Below are positions 25,601 to 32,379 of a stretch of DNA of 48,946 nt, in pieces. The notes beneath the pieces are model-generated. The model worked only from the letters and a program-made list of their open reading frames with translations. It searched no databases and was not told the origin of the DNA. The stretch is from Planctomycetaceae bacterium (GTDB lineage Bacteria; Planctomycetota; Planctomycetia; Pirellulales; Pirellulaceae). Both the position numbers and the translations under genes were made by a program. The stretch covers positions 1 through 48,946 of the forward strand of contig QIKY01000243.1 of NCBI GenBank assembly GCA_003233175.1. The letters are read 5' to 3'. Position 1 is the first letter of the stretch; each line of letters begins with the position of its first letter.

Positions 25601-26262
25601 TACGCGTTTTTTGGCTGCACCTGGTTTCGCATCAGGCTGAAACGGCCCAGGCCCTCCGCGGGAATCACTTCCACGATTTTCAACTCCGCCAAGCTGCGCG
25701 TGCGGTCGGTTTTTCTGCCCAGAGGACTATCGGCGGGCACCTGATTCGCCGCCGGCAGCCGCACAACAAGCGTATCGCCGGCTTGGGCGTTCAACGCCTT
25801 GGCCAACGGTTCGTTGATGATCACTTCGCGCTCGCCCGGCAAACGGCGCGGCGGCGCGGCGGAGGAGAGCGACCAAAAATCTTCGCGGCAGCCAATAACC
25901 GTAACGCCCCGGCTGCGACCTTTTTGCGGCGATTCGACCGTCGCCTGCGGAAACAACACCACCGGCGCGGCGCGCTGGTAAGCGGCCTGGACGTCGCGCG
26001 ACGTCATCAGTTCGTCGGCCAGTTCGCTGCGAAAGAAGCGGTCCGTGACCAACACTTCGGCAATCTCGCCGAGTCCTTCGAGCGTCAGTCGCCGCAAACT
26101 GCCGCGAACGGAATCGCCCACCAACAGAGCGCCGGTGAGCACGGCGGTCGCCACGGCCACGCTCAAGCCGACGGCGGCGTGAATCCGACCGTAATGCCAC
26201 AGGCTGCAAACGACAAAACGCTTTCCGTCCATTTGACCGGCCTCATGCTTTTCGATGTCCAT
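22693..26262 (-). CDS. ABC transporter permease, FtsX/MacB type, two fused FtsX modules
   Basis: 1189 residues. One N-terminal helix (about 30-50; VGLSVAVATAVLTGALLVGDS) precedes a large periplasmic part (50-575), then FtsX-type helices at about 580-690 (LFLGFSFFIIFAALILVALLF, LLLAVGLPRRRVQRLILGEA), more helices at 730-830, a second periplasmic domain, and a final FtsX set at 1070-1185 (LALLRAAGFRRRRLAEMVLLEN). Length and duplicated layout fit exporters or lipoprotein-release systems related to LolCE and MacB. The true start may be Met11 (MDGKRFVV). It pairs with the ATPase gene just upstream on the same strand; 103 bp containing a palindrome separate them. Confidence 0.88.
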   Translation of the reverse strand: MDIEKHEAGQMDGKRFVVCSLWHYGRIHAAVGLSVAVATAVLTGALLVGDSVRGSLRRLTLEGLGEIAEVLVTDRFFRSELADELMTSRDVQAAYQRAAPVVLFPQATVESPQKGRSRGVTVIGCREDFWSLSSAAPPRRLPGEREVIINEPLAKALNAQAGDTLVVRLPAANQVPADSPLGRKTDRTRSLAELKIVEVIPAEGLGRFSLMRNQVQPKNAYLALETLQQALDQAGKVNAIFVAGKTAEQAPNAAAHAALASALQPTLEDLGLSVQRVRRVFPADDNSNDKNSDDKNIDSKNSVIYDYFHITTDRLLFADVVADVIETSLQKWRPQPVFTYLAIRIEKTKAGQQPSAASIPYSMITALDSRPDLNPLLAADGKPLPKLADDEIVLTSWAADDLNAQVGDEISVAYFAPETTHGQAEEVSTTFRLKAIVPLTKPSAPYGRRRAAQFDQRPTPANNPDLTPVVKGFTDQQSIDNWDPPFPYNPGAIRSQDEDYWDDYRTTPKAYITLAAGRRLWGSRFGNTTSYRIAYREGLTAEAIAAALRKGLAPELGRLGFECNRVKYKGLQASQGTTPFDVLFLGFSFFIIFAALILVALLFRLGVEQRAGQVGLLLAVGLPRRRVQRLILGEALVVASLGAVVGVLLGVGYAWLMLAGLRTWWLAAVTSPFLELHITGRSLFLGYVCGVFASWLAGYYTLRQMRHLSARDLLAGRTVLHLPTSLRQRRKIGWALAGQLLLAALLTGVATQLGGEAQAGAFFGSGVFLLSAALTFIWRVLRGGSGSGATFGRWGLARLAARNAGRNPSRSTMTIGLVASASFLIIAISAFRLAPTEEGVGGFDFIAESDLPIFSDLNTPAGADDVLGQRANLLANATVFSLRVQSGDDASCRNLYKPAQPRVLGVPHAMADYFSQPDAPGFGWAGSLAKTPEEKANPWLLLAKPSDDGSVPVVLDKNTAMYSLGMYLGAGEEFSVTYDTGETINFRVVGLLSNSVLQGSLLIDEQQFIQRYPTVSGYRYFLIRSNSSTPQLLTAALEEQLSDQGFAAESSEAILINLLAVQNTYLSTFQSLGALGLLLGVVGLATVQLRNVFERRQELALLRAAGFRRRRLAEMVLLENLFLLLAGLGAGAFAAVCAVAPHLWLQGSTPPLQNLAMLLGVILATGLLSGLAAVRSTLQAPLISALRGE

Positions 26263-26293
26263 TAGGAATCAGCTCGAAACTTAATGGCGAATT

Positions 26294-26326
26294 AAAAGCC
26301 CGGCATTTTGAAAATGCCGGGCTTTT
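26294..26326. repeat. GAAGCCCGGC-family palindrome, copy 3
   Basis: A perfect 16-bp arm palindrome (AAAAGCCCGGCATTTT around a central G) inside the ABC operon, between the ATPase and permease genes. If it folds in mRNA it could lower permease expression relative to the ATPase. Confidence 0.85.
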
Positions 26327-26365
26327 CCGTGTAACAACCGGTGTATTTTATGCTTCCGCGACGCC

Positions 26366-27061
26366 TCATGATACTCCGGCGCCGGTTTCGCGTTCGCCCA
26401 ATACGCCGTCGTCGAGCCAGAGGCGGCGGCTGAGCATGTCGGCCAATTCCAAGCTGTGCGTGACCACCAACAGCATGGCGTTTTCCTCGGCCTGCAACTT
26501 GAGCAGCAGTTTCGATACGGCGGCGGCGTTGGCGCGATCAAGGTTTCCAGTCGGTTCATCGGCCACAAGCAGGCGGGGCCGCATGATCAGCGCGCGAGCC
26601 ACGGCCACGCGTTCCCGCTCGCCGCCGGAAAGCTCAGCCGGCCGATGCGTCAAGCGGTCAGACAGCCCCACGCGTTGGAGCAACTCGGCGGCGCGTTTTT
26701 GGATTGCGGCGTCAGGCGCGCCCGTGGCCAAGCTGGGAATCAAGACGTTTTCCATCACCGAGAGTTGCGGCAAGAGATGATGGTCTTGAAAAATAAAGCC
26801 CACGTTGCGGTTGCGAAACCTCGCCAATTGCGGCTCGCTCAAAACGTAAGGATTTTCTCCCTCCAACGTGACGGCGCCGCTGGTGGGAGGGTCTAATCCG
26901 CCAATGCAATGCAGCAGCGTGCTCTTTCCCGACCCGCTAGGACCAAGAATCGCTAGATTCTCGCCGGCGTTCATTTCCAGCGAGGCTTCTTTAAGAACAC
27001 GCAATGGCTCGCCGCGCGTGGGATATTCCTTCGTGATATGCGAAACGACAAGATCAGCCAT
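26366..27061 (-). CDS. ABC transporter ATP-binding protein (LolD/MacB type)
   Basis: 231 residues. Walker A GPSGSGKST (about 40-48), Q-loop FIFQDHHLLPQLSVMENVLIP, signature LSGGERERVAVARAL, Walker B LLVADEPTGNLD and switch His in LLVVTHS. The sequence order and size fit the LolD subfamily that drives FtsX-type permeases. It powers the 1189-residue permease encoded next to it. The universal stress gene ends 47 bp upstream, so all three may share a transcript. Confidence 0.92.
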   Translation of the reverse strand: MADLVVSHITKEYPTRGEPLRVLKEASLEMNAGENLAILGPSGSGKSTLLHCIGGLDPPTSGAVTLEGENPYVLSEPQLARFRNRNVGFIFQDHHLLPQLSVMENVLIPSLATGAPDAAIQKRAAELLQRVGLSDRLTHRPAELSGGERERVAVARALIMRPRLLVADEPTGNLDRANAAAVSKLLLKLQAEENAMLLVVTHSLELADMLSRRLWLDDGVLGERETGAGVS

Positions 27062-27109
27062 ATTTACCTGCTTGGTCGGCCTCTCACATAGATGTCGCCC
27101 TCAGGGCGG

Positions 27110-27526
27110 TTAAGAAGGGTGTATCATGACGACCGGCGCGTGGGCGGTGTGAATGACGCGTTCGGCGACGCTGCCAAGCAGCGCGTCAGCGATAGCGCTG
27201 CGGCCGGTTTTACCGATAACGATCAGGTCGATCGGCATTTCGTCGGCTAGTTTGACGATTTCTTGCGCAGCCACTCCGCCGCGAATCACGTATTCAGCGC
27301 CCGTTTCGCTCTCCGGCCCCAGGAACTGTTCCAGTTTCGCACGCAGTTTTTTTTCTGCTACATCGCGAAACTCTTGGGAGGTGGTTTGCATGTTCAACGT
27401 GACGTCGTCGCTGACACAAAGCACCACCACCGACGCTTTGAGCTGCCCGGCCAACTCTTTCGCCCATTGGAAAGATTTCTTCGTGATATCGCTGAGGTCG
27501 GTGGGGACGAGTATTTTTTTTATCAT
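27110..27526 (-). CDS. Universal stress protein family protein
   Basis: 138 residues from the ATG at 27526 (GGAGAG just upstream); this gives the family start MIKKILVPTDLSDITKKSF. The ATP-binding signature G-x2-G-x9-G-S is present as GKTGRSAIADALLGS, followed by VAERVIHTAHAPVVMIH. Single UspA domain, cytoplasmic. It lies upstream of the ABC ATPase on the same strand. The 85 bp between this start and the fabF repeat array hold no gene. Confidence 0.9.
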   Translation of the reverse strand: MIKKILVPTDLSDITKKSFQWAKELAGQLKASVVVLCVSDDVTLNMQTTSQEFRDVAEKKLRAKLEQFLGPESETGAEYVIRGGVAAQEIVKLADEMPIDLIVIGKTGRSAIADALLGSVAERVIHTAHAPVVMIHPS

Positions 27527-27604
27527 GTTCGTCGCTCTCCGAATTGATTTTAGAAAAAGAAAGCAGGCGTTCAACGTGCAGTCCCGGCGCGGCGCCGTTC
27601 CAAC

Positions 27605-27752
27605 TCAAATCGCCGCTGGCGGCGATTGCTTACAAAACACCCAAAGCGCCGCTGGCGGCGATTGTTTACAAAACACCCAAATCGCCGCTGGCGGCGATTG
27701 TTTACAAAACGCCCAAATCGCCGCTGGCGGCGATTGCTTACAAAACACCGTT
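27605..27752. repeat. 36-bp tandem repeat array at the 3' end of fabF
   Basis: Four units with a 36-bp period (CGCCGCTGGCGGCG at 27611, 27647, 27683 and 27719). Each has a hairpin, AATCGCCGC around TG, followed by TTTACAAAAC. The last unit overlaps the fabF stop codon at 27738-27740, so each downstream unit carries a copy of the fabF ending GTTTTGTAA. Units are contiguous with no spacers, so this is not a CRISPR array. Confidence 0.9.
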
Positions 27753-28988
27753 GCGAAGTTTGCCGATAATGATCGACGCATTATGCCCGCCGAATCCGAA
27801 ACTGTTGCTCATGCAAACCGGCAACGGTCGTTCCCGAGGTTCGTTGGGCGTGTAGTCGAGGTCGCATTCAGGGTCGGGCGTTTCAAGATTGATCGTCGGC
27901 GGCGCCACTCCCGAGACCAGCGCCTTAACCGAGACCACTAACTCAATGCCGCCGCTAGCGCCCAGGGCATGGCCGATTTGGCTCTTCGTGCTCGAGATGC
28001 TCACTTTGTACGCGTGATCGCCAAAAACGGCTTTCATGGCGCGCGTTTCAGCTTTATCGCCCAATGGCGTGCTCGTGCCATGTGCGTTGACGTAGCAGAC
28101 GTCCGACGGATTGAGCTTGGCGTCTCGGAGTGCATTTGCCATGGCGCGGGCCGCGCCGGCGCCTTCTTCGTCGGGCGAGGTGATATGGCCGGCGTCGCCG
28201 CTTGCGCCACAGCCCAGCACTTCGCAGTAAATTTCCGCGCCGCGCGCCTTGGCGTGCTCCAACTCCTCGAAAACAAGCATGCCCGCTCCTTCGCTGAGTA
28301 CGAAACCGTCGCGGTTCAAGTCGAAGGGGCGGCTTGCTTTTGCGGGGTCTTGGCTGTTGGTGGAGAGCGCCCGCATGTTCGCGAAGCCACTCATACCCAT
28401 TTTCGTGACCGCCGCCTCCGAACCGCCCGTGACGACAATATCAGCATCGTCATATTGAATGGTTTTGAAAGCGTTGCCCAGGGCGTTGGTCGCACTGGCA
28501 CAGGCGGTGGCTATCGTGTAGTTGGGCCCTTTGAGGCCATACTCAATGGAAATGTGCCCGCCGGCGGCGTTTAGCATCAGTTTGGGAATGGTCATCGCGG
28601 AAACGCGATCAGGTCCCTTGGACAACAAACGAGCGGTTTGCGTTTCAATTTCCTGGAGGCCGCCGATTCCCGAGCCCAAAATTACCCCGCAGCGGAAAGG
28701 GTCTTCTTGCGAAAAATCGAGCCCTGAATCCTCCACCGCCTGCCCACTAGCCACCAGCGCAAACTGAGTGAACAGGTCGACTTTCTTAATCGCCTTCTTG
28801 CTAACGAATTGGCTGGGATCCCAATCGTAGACATCGCCCCCGAACGAGACCTTAAACCCGGTGGTGTCGAACCGACGCAATTGGTGGATGCCGCTCTCGC
28901 CGGCCAACAGCTTCCGCCAGAATTCGTCCACTTGGCAACTGAGCGACGACACGACGCCGCAACCCGTTACGACAACGCGTCGTTTCAT
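27738..28988 (-). CDS. fabF: Beta-ketoacyl-ACP synthase II
   Basis: 416 residues. Catalytic triad visible: Cys in TIATACASATNALG (about 164), His in NAHGTSTPLGD and His in KSQIGHALGASG, the Cys-His-His pattern of KAS I/II. It elongates acyl chains on ACP in fatty-acid synthesis. acpP lies 14 nt upstream on the same strand, the classic acpP-fabF pair. The ribosome-binding site is weak (TAGGCGG). The 3' end runs into a tandem hairpin repeat that probably ends or protects the transcript. Confidence 0.95.
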   Translation of the reverse strand: MKRRVVVTGCGVVSSLSCQVDEFWRKLLAGESGIHQLRRFDTTGFKVSFGGDVYDWDPSQFVSKKAIKKVDLFTQFALVASGQAVEDSGLDFSQEDPFRCGVILGSGIGGLQEIETQTARLLSKGPDRVSAMTIPKLMLNAAGGHISIEYGLKGPNYTIATACASATNALGNAFKTIQYDDADIVVTGGSEAAVTKMGMSGFANMRALSTNSQDPAKASRPFDLNRDGFVLSEGAGMLVFEELEHAKARGAEIYCEVLGCGASGDAGHITSPDEEGAGAARAMANALRDAKLNPSDVCYVNAHGTSTPLGDKAETRAMKAVFGDHAYKVSISSTKSQIGHALGASGGIELVVSVKALVSGVAPPTINLETPDPECDLDYTPNEPRERPLPVCMSNSFGFGGHNASIIIGKLRNGVL

Positions 28989-29002
28989 ATTCTTATGACC
29001 GC

Positions 29003-29248
29003 CTAAGACTGCGCCTTTTCGATGTGATCGATGTAATCAATGGCCTTCCCAACCGTTTCGATTTTCTCCGCCGCATCGTCAGGAATATTGATATCGAACT
29101 CCTCTTCCAACTCCATGACCAGCTCCACCTGGTCAAGCGAGTCAGCCCCTAAATCATTGACAAAATGGCTATCAATGGAAACTTTTTCTTTTTCGACGCC
29201 GAGCTGATCGGCGACGATATCAATGACTCTTTCAGCAACCGATGCCAC
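29003..29248 (-). CDS. acpP: Acyl carrier protein
   Basis: 81 residues from the GTG at 29248, chosen because GGAGGG (29256-29261) sits 7 nt upstream; the longer TTG start would place that site inside the coding region. Ser37 in [18 protein letters not shown] carries the phosphopantetheine arm. Acidic and helical, of normal length. Forms an operon with fabF, 14 nt apart. Confidence 0.95.
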   Translation of the reverse strand: MASVAERVIDIVADQLGVEKEKVSIDSHFVNDLGADSLDQVELVMELEEEFDINIPDDAAEKIETVGKAIDYIDHIEKAQS

Positions 29249-29255
29249 CTTATCA

Positions 29256-29261
29256 CCCTCC
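29256..29261 (-). promoter_or_regulatory. Ribosome-binding site deciding the acpP GTG start
   Basis: GGAGGG on the minus strand, 7 nt from the GTG at 29248. Confidence 0.75.
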
Positions 29262-29263
29262 AA

Positions 29264-29571
29264 ACAAACTTATTTTTATGGTTTCACCCAGCACAGTTTC
29301 ACGCAACGACACACTTCTAGCGGATCGCTCTAACGACTTTGTTCCATTAGTCGCGTCTGGGGTTCTTAAGTTCGTTTAAGATAGAGGATTCCAGCAAGCA
29401 GGGTCAAGACGTGTTGTTACGATTCATCCCTGAATCCTACTTTCTTTCAGCCGGTTTTTAGGCCGTAGCGGAAGCGAACCCTCGGAACCTTCTTGTTATT
29501 CTCAGGCTTGTTTTCCTCGGGAAATTCGGCCGAAAACACCGATTTTCCCGGCGTTTCCGGCCACTTCCCAG
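29264..29571. other. Intergenic region between tRNA-Gln and acpP
   Basis: About 310 bp without a gene. It must contain the acpP promoter on the minus strand, but I cannot identify boxes with confidence. No integrase remnant or duplicated tRNA end was seen. Confidence 0.4.
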
Positions 29572-29643
29572 TTACCCGGCAAGGACTCGAACCTTGAATA
29601 AGAGGACCAGAACCTCTCGTGTTGCCAATTACACCACCGGGTA
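29572..29643 (-). tRNA. tRNA-Gln (anticodon CUG)
   Basis: 72 nt, full cloverleaf: acceptor TACCCGG/CCGGGTA, D arm GTGT/ACAC, anticodon arm AGAGG/CCTCT with loop TTCTGGT (anticodon at 29608-29610), and T arm CAAGG/CCTTG with loop TTCGAGT. The weak U1-A72 first pair is typical of tRNA-Gln. CCA is not encoded. Confidence 0.95.
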
Positions 29644-30070
29644 CGAACGTTGTCGCCAATTCTTCTGCTCGATTTGGCTTGCAAACGGCACTTGCGTTTG
29701 ATGTTGGAGCTTTCATTTTTCTGGAAGACGAAAAATCCCCTCTCCAACCGCACGACGTATAAGCGTACGAATAAGCGGTAAATTGGTCAATAGCGGCGGC
29801 GAAACGTGTTTTTCACGGCTGGGGCGGACCGTTGCAACGAATTTGCGGGCCGCCCGGAGAGTGGGGCGCCACAATTTTGTCCAATGGAAGGAATGCGCAC
29901 TAAGCGCAAGGTGTGGCCTATATTTCGGAAGACACAGTGATAACGACGCAGTGAAGTAATGTGTGAATCGAGAGGGCAAAGTCAGTGCGGTCGGGCAATG
30001 GGCTGCGGTGTGCGCTTCAGGTTTTGGGCGGAGGCCAGCTAGCCGCTGATTGACATAGTGGAGTCGGAGC
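29644..30070. other. Intergenic region between tRNA-Gln and the hybrid kinase
   Basis: 427 bp between divergently oriented genes. No open frame, repeat or clear promoter is visible; it should contain the promoters of both. Confidence 0.4.
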
Positions 30071-32200
30071 GTGGAATTCCAAACACCTTTTCAGGCAACT
30101 CCTTTCCAACGGGGCAAGGCGCGCAACACGGCGGTGTTGCTCACGGGCTCGCTGCTGATATTCGGAGCGATCGCGCTGGGTGAAATCGCCTGGCGGCTTC
30201 TTTCGTGGCAGGGAAATCGGGAATTGCACACCGCGATGGAGGTCGTCTCGACAACGCTGGCGTCGTTTGTTGGCGCCTTGGCGCTTGTCCGGTACTATTC
30301 TCAGAAAAAGACCGCCTATTTATTCTTGGCCACCGGCTTCATGGGCACGGCGTTATTAGACGGTTATCACGCCGTGGTCACGAGCAGCCTACTTAGTTAT
30401 TTGATGCCTTCGCCGCCCGATTCACTCATTCCCTGGAGTTGGAACGCTTCACGCACCTTCCTGGCGATTTTGATGACGCTCATGTGGTGTGCATCGCGGT
30501 GGGAAACCCCTGCAAACCTGAGGAAATATCGCGTTCGCGAAGGCTCCGTCTACGCAATGGTGGGAGTGCTGACGCTGGCCAGCTTTGTTTTCTTTGCCTA
30601 CTATCCCTTGCCCCGCGCCTATTATCCCGAATTTTTTTGGGGGCGGCCTGAAGAGTTTGTCGCGGCGGTGTTTTTTGGCGTTGCACTTTGCGGGTTTTCC
30701 CTGAAAACCGCGCGGCCCGAGCACTCCTTCGACCGGCTGTCGTTCGACACGTGGCTGATTGCTTCGCTGCTGGTCGGTTTAGTTTGTCAGGCGGTGGTGA
30801 TGTCGCGCTCGTTTTCGCTATTCGATTTGCCGTTCGATGTGGCCCATTTATTGAAAATCGTGAGTTACGCCTTGGTGCTCACCGGATTGCTGTTGGAAGT
30901 GCGCACATTGTTTCAGAGATTGGAGAATTCTCGGCAGTCGCTGCGAACCTTGAGCGAAAGTCTGGTGGAGCAAACGGCCTTCGCCAACAGCATGGCCGCT
31001 TCGGCGGAAGCGGCGAACCTCGCCAAGAGCCAGTTTTTGGCCAATATGAGCCACGAAATTCGCACGCCCATGACCGCTATTATCGGCTTCTCCGAGGTTC
31101 TCACCGCCAGAATCAAAGACCCTGAAAACATCGACGCACTGCATACGATCCAACAAAACGGCCGTTTTCTGTTAGAGATCGTGAACGATATTCTCGATCT
31201 CTCCAAAATCGAATCGGGGAGTCTTGCCGTCGAACAAATTGAATGTTCTCCCTGGGAGATTATTTCCGACGTCGCCCGCTTAATGGCCGTGCGAACTGCG
31301 GGAAAAGATCTACGACTGGAGGTCGAGTACGACGGCCCGTTGCCGGAAAGCATTCAGTCCGACCCAACGCGGCTACGCCAGATTCTCATCAACCTGACTG
31401 GAAACGCGATCAAGTTCACCCAGTCGGGCGAGGTGCGTTTGGCGGTGCGCCTGTGCGACGCTGAATCTGACAATCCGCAGTTGCAAATCGAGGTGATCGA
31501 TACCGGCATCGGCCTCACGGAGTCGCAAATCGCGAAGCTGTTTCAACCCTTCATGCAAGCAGATACGTCGACCACTCGAAAGTTCGGCGGCTCGGGGCTG
31601 GGGCTCACGATCAGTCTCAAACTGGCCGAAATGCTGGGTGGGCGTATTGAGGTCGAGAGCACGTTTGGCGAAGGCAGCAAGTTCACTGTCAATGTAAGCA
31701 CCGGCGCGCTCGACGGCGTGCGCATGTGCAACCCCGCCGAAGAGAACGCCCCTGAAAACCCGGCCTCGCTCGCGGAAAAAACCGTCTCCGAGCTCGACTG
31801 CAACGTGCTGCTGGCCGAAGACGGTCCCGACAACCAGCGGCTCATCTCTTACATTCTGCGGAAGGCCGGCGCCGAAGTTGCCGTGGCCGACAATGGCCAG
31901 ATTGCGCTGGAGCTTGCCTTGGCGGCGGAACACGAAGGAAAGCCATTCGACGTAATTCTGATGGACATGCAGATGCCGGTGCTCGATGGCTATGGCGCGA
32001 CCACGCGACTGCGCGCCGCCGGTTACACGCGACCGATCATCGCTCTCACGGCTCACGCGATGTCGAGTGATCGAAAAAAATGCCTCGACAGCGGCTGCGA
32101 CGATTACACCACCAAGCCAATCGATCAGCAACGCCTACTGGCGTTGGTCGACAAATACGCCGCCCAAGGCGAACGCGGTGGGGCGGCGTGTACGCCGTAG
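30071..32200 (+). CDS. Membrane-bound hybrid histidine kinase (MASE3-like sensor, HisKA, HATPase, REC)
   Basis: 709 residues. Residues 20-275 hold about seven or eight membrane helices (VLLTGSLLIFGAIALGEIAW; FLATGFMGTALLDGYHAVV; GVLTLASFVFFAYYPL; ending DVAHLLKIVSYALVLTGLLLEV), similar in order to the MASE3 sensor domain. A short coiled coil leads to HisKA (SQFLANMSHEIRTPMTAIIGF, phospho-His about 328), HATPase_c (about 430-540; GGSGLGLTISLKL) and a receiver (about 577-695; phospho-Asp near 632 in LMDMQMPVLDGYG). GTG start with GGAG nearby. The core is close in sequence to the kinase at 8.2-10.7 kb, but this one is membrane-bound and lacks Hpt. No regulator gene is adjacent. Confidence 0.9.
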   Translation: MEFQTPFQATPFQRGKARNTAVLLTGSLLIFGAIALGEIAWRLLSWQGNRELHTAMEVVSTTLASFVGALALVRYYSQKKTAYLFLATGFMGTALLDGYHAVVTSSLLSYLMPSPPDSLIPWSWNASRTFLAILMTLMWCASRWETPANLRKYRVREGSVYAMVGVLTLASFVFFAYYPLPRAYYPEFFWGRPEEFVAAVFFGVALCGFSLKTARPEHSFDRLSFDTWLIASLLVGLVCQAVVMSRSFSLFDLPFDVAHLLKIVSYALVLTGLLLEVRTLFQRLENSRQSLRTLSESLVEQTAFANSMAASAEAANLAKSQFLANMSHEIRTPMTAIIGFSEVLTARIKDPENIDALHTIQQNGRFLLEIVNDILDLSKIESGSLAVEQIECSPWEIISDVARLMAVRTAGKDLRLEVEYDGPLPESIQSDPTRLRQILINLTGNAIKFTQSGEVRLAVRLCDAESDNPQLQIEVIDTGIGLTESQIAKLFQPFMQADTSTTRKFGGSGLGLTISLKLAEMLGGRIEVESTFGEGSKFTVNVSTGALDGVRMCNPAEENAPENPASLAEKTVSELDCNVLLAEDGPDNQRLISYILRKAGAEVAVADNGQIALELALAAEHEGKPFDVILMDMQMPVLDGYGATTRLRAAGYTRPIIALTAHAMSSDRKKCLDSGCDDYTTKPIDQQRLLALVDKYAAQGERGGAACTP

Positions 32201-32224
32201 CGCGTTCTTTCTCTTTGGCGCGTG

Positions 32225-32252
32225 CCGTTGGAGTTCATGCTTTAGCATGTTT
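32225..32252 (+). repeat. Single GTTGGAGTTC-family hairpin
   Basis: CCGTTGGAGTTCATGC TTTA GCATG: the unit by itself forms a CATGC/GCATG hairpin. It lies 25 bp downstream of the hybrid kinase stop. Confidence 0.75.
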
Positions 32253-32302
32253 CTTTTCTACGCCAAACCGCCGTATATCGTGTCAAACGGCGCCGCGTCA
32301 GA

Positions 32303-32308
32303 TATAAT
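32303..32308 (+). promoter_or_regulatory. Candidate -10 box for the PVC cytochrome gene
   Basis: TATAAT, 71 bp upstream of the start; a poor -35 match (GTGTCA at 32279-32284) is 18 bp away. Confidence 0.3.
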
Positions 32309-32379
32309 ACGAAATCTTCGTTGACCGACGCTCGAAGCGGTTTGGGCGTTGGCTACCGTCCTCCAAACGAGCACCAAGA

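Noticed and set aside
27605-27752. Possible CRISPR array
   Set aside because: The units are contiguous 36-bp copies without variable spacers, and no cas genes are present.
29572-29643. tRNA-Gln as an integration site for a mobile island
   Set aside because: No integrase, no repeated tRNA 3' end and no change in gene style is seen on either side.
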